Shown here one piece after another: positions 63,392-64,000 of a DNA stretch of 64,000 nt. The notes under the pieces were generated by a model. That model saw only the letters and a program-made list of their open reading frames with translations. It was not told where the DNA came from and made no database searches. The stretch's first letter is position 1. Each line of letters opens with the position of its first letter. The position numbers and the translations under genes were made by a program. The DNA comes from Typha latifolia (lineage: Eukaryota; Streptophyta; Magnoliopsida; Poales; Typhaceae). The stretch covers positions 16,295,501 to 16,359,500 of the forward strand of contig CM034102.1 of assembly GCA_019914945.1 (NCBI GenBank), in the 5' to 3' direction.

Positions 63392-63936
63392 TCATTTATC
63401 CTCAAAGATGTACTGAAGACGGGGCAAGCCATAGTAACCTGGTGTCCTGTAACTGGGTATAAATGGTGGGGCTCGTTGTCCACAAGAACAACTTCCCCAT
63501 CCCCCATGGACATGATGCCCTCCACACGACGGTGGCGTATTACAACAACAAAACGTAACGGGTGGCTTCGCCGGCGGCTCACATATCACCTTCACATTGA
63601 CATCCACCTGCTGTGGCAGCTTCTTCACCTCCTCTGCCGTCTTCTTCGCGTCCTCTGCCGTCCTCTTCGCGACCTCCGCCGTCCTCTTCGCGTCCTCCGC
63701 CGTCCTCTTCGCGTCCTCCGCCGTCCTCTTCGCGTCCTCTGCCGTCTTCTTCGCCTCCGCCGCCGCCTTCATTGCGTCCTCTGCCGTCGTCTTCGGCGGC
63801 AATCTTGTGATATCTATTATCAACTTCCCGGCCTTGCAACGTAGCTTTTTGGAGAGCTTGTCGGGATCAAAGGGCCCAGAGACGGTCACGGTGTTGTTCT
63901 TCTCATCATAGGAGATTCTCGTGATGTACACTTCAT
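63392..63936 (-). CDS. Pi21-like HMA protein with heptad-repeat tail (partial)
   Basis: The last exon of a heavy-metal-associated (HMA) domain protein; upstream exons lie beyond the right edge. It opens after a TATAG acceptor with EVYITRISYDEKNNTVTVSG and FDPDKLSKKLRCKAGKLIID, the second half of an HMA fold. Then come eight heptads of the type AEDAKRT, a basic/hydrophobic link (LPQQVDVNVKVICEPP), and a Cys/His/Gly-rich region (FCCCNTPPSCGGHHVHGG, SCSCGQ), with a tail ending YIFEDK. The repeat replaces the polyproline stretch usual in Pi21-like proteins. Whether the metal-binding CxxC is present cannot be seen. The repeat DNA is a 21-bp minisatellite (about 63613-63780). Confidence 0.82.
63613..63780 (-). 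repeat. 21-bp coding minisatellite
   Basis: Units close to GCCGTCCTCTTCGCGTCCTCC on the plus strand, about eight in tandem, each giving one heptad AEDAKRT in the HMA protein. The central four are nearly identical, consistent with recent slippage or unequal exchange. The period of three codon multiples keeps the frame. Confidence 0.85.
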
Positions 63937-64000
63937 CTATAAGTGCAACAAATGACGTACGCTAACAATTGTTGACGAGTGTGTATATATATAGAGAGTG

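Noticed and set aside
63476..63844. Plus-strand open frames rich in Arg/Leu or Ser/Pro
   Set aside because: Antisense or out-of-frame readings of the 21-bp minisatellite in the HMA gene.
1..64000. CRISPR arrays, operons, rRNA or tRNA genes
   Set aside because: No spacer-repeat array, ribosomal sequence or convincing tRNA cloverleaf was seen, and the DNA is plant nuclear in character.

Overview
The window is nuclear DNA of a flowering plant. It carries typical angiosperm genes with many short AT-rich introns bounded by GT/AG, CT-rich 5' leaders, and plant-only families: ACR, MAP70, TPD1, Ole e 1-like, a plastid-targeted G6PDH and Pi21-like HMA proteins. The Pi21-like tail architecture and general gene style lean towards a monocot with a compact genome, but I cannot name the species. 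All exon models were built by hand from splice sites, reading phase and family knowledge. No transcript evidence was available.

Layout. 1.07-3.67 kb (-): four-ACT-domain ACR protein. 7.2-12.6 kb: a cytosolic sulfotransferase (SOT) cluster formed by duplication of a head-to-head SOT pair; the left unit keeps only its minus-strand gene, the right unit only its plus-strand gene, and the other two copies are pseudogenes. 13.1-25.0 kb (+): large HRQ1-type RecQ-like helicase with an N-terminal ubiquitin-like domain, about 27 exons. 26.0-26.6 kb (-): NF-YB transcription factor. 29.8-37.8 kb (-): DEK chromatin protein, 11 coding exons, with a Mutator-like element in one intron. 39.7-40.4 kb (-): plant protein of unknown function with two membrane segments. 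44.0-45.7 kb (+) and 46.1-46.8 kb (-): convergent Ole e 1-like and TPD1-like secreted proteins. 48.3-52.5 kb (-): plastidic G6PDH. 55.9-59.7 kb (+): MAP70. 60.1-64.0 kb: two Pi21-like HMA genes (a reduced one and one cut by the right edge), a decayed unknown-function gene between them, and a fragment of MAP70 exon 9.

The neighbours do not form a pathway; gene order looks like ordinary plant synteny with two local duplication hotspots (SOT and MAP70/HMA). The most notable points are the reciprocal loss in the SOT pairs, a potential 69-nt in-frame cassette exon lying between the two predicted redox cysteines of the plastidic G6PDH, the heptad-repeat tail of the right-edge HMA protein, and the MAP70-fragment/HMA duplication trail.
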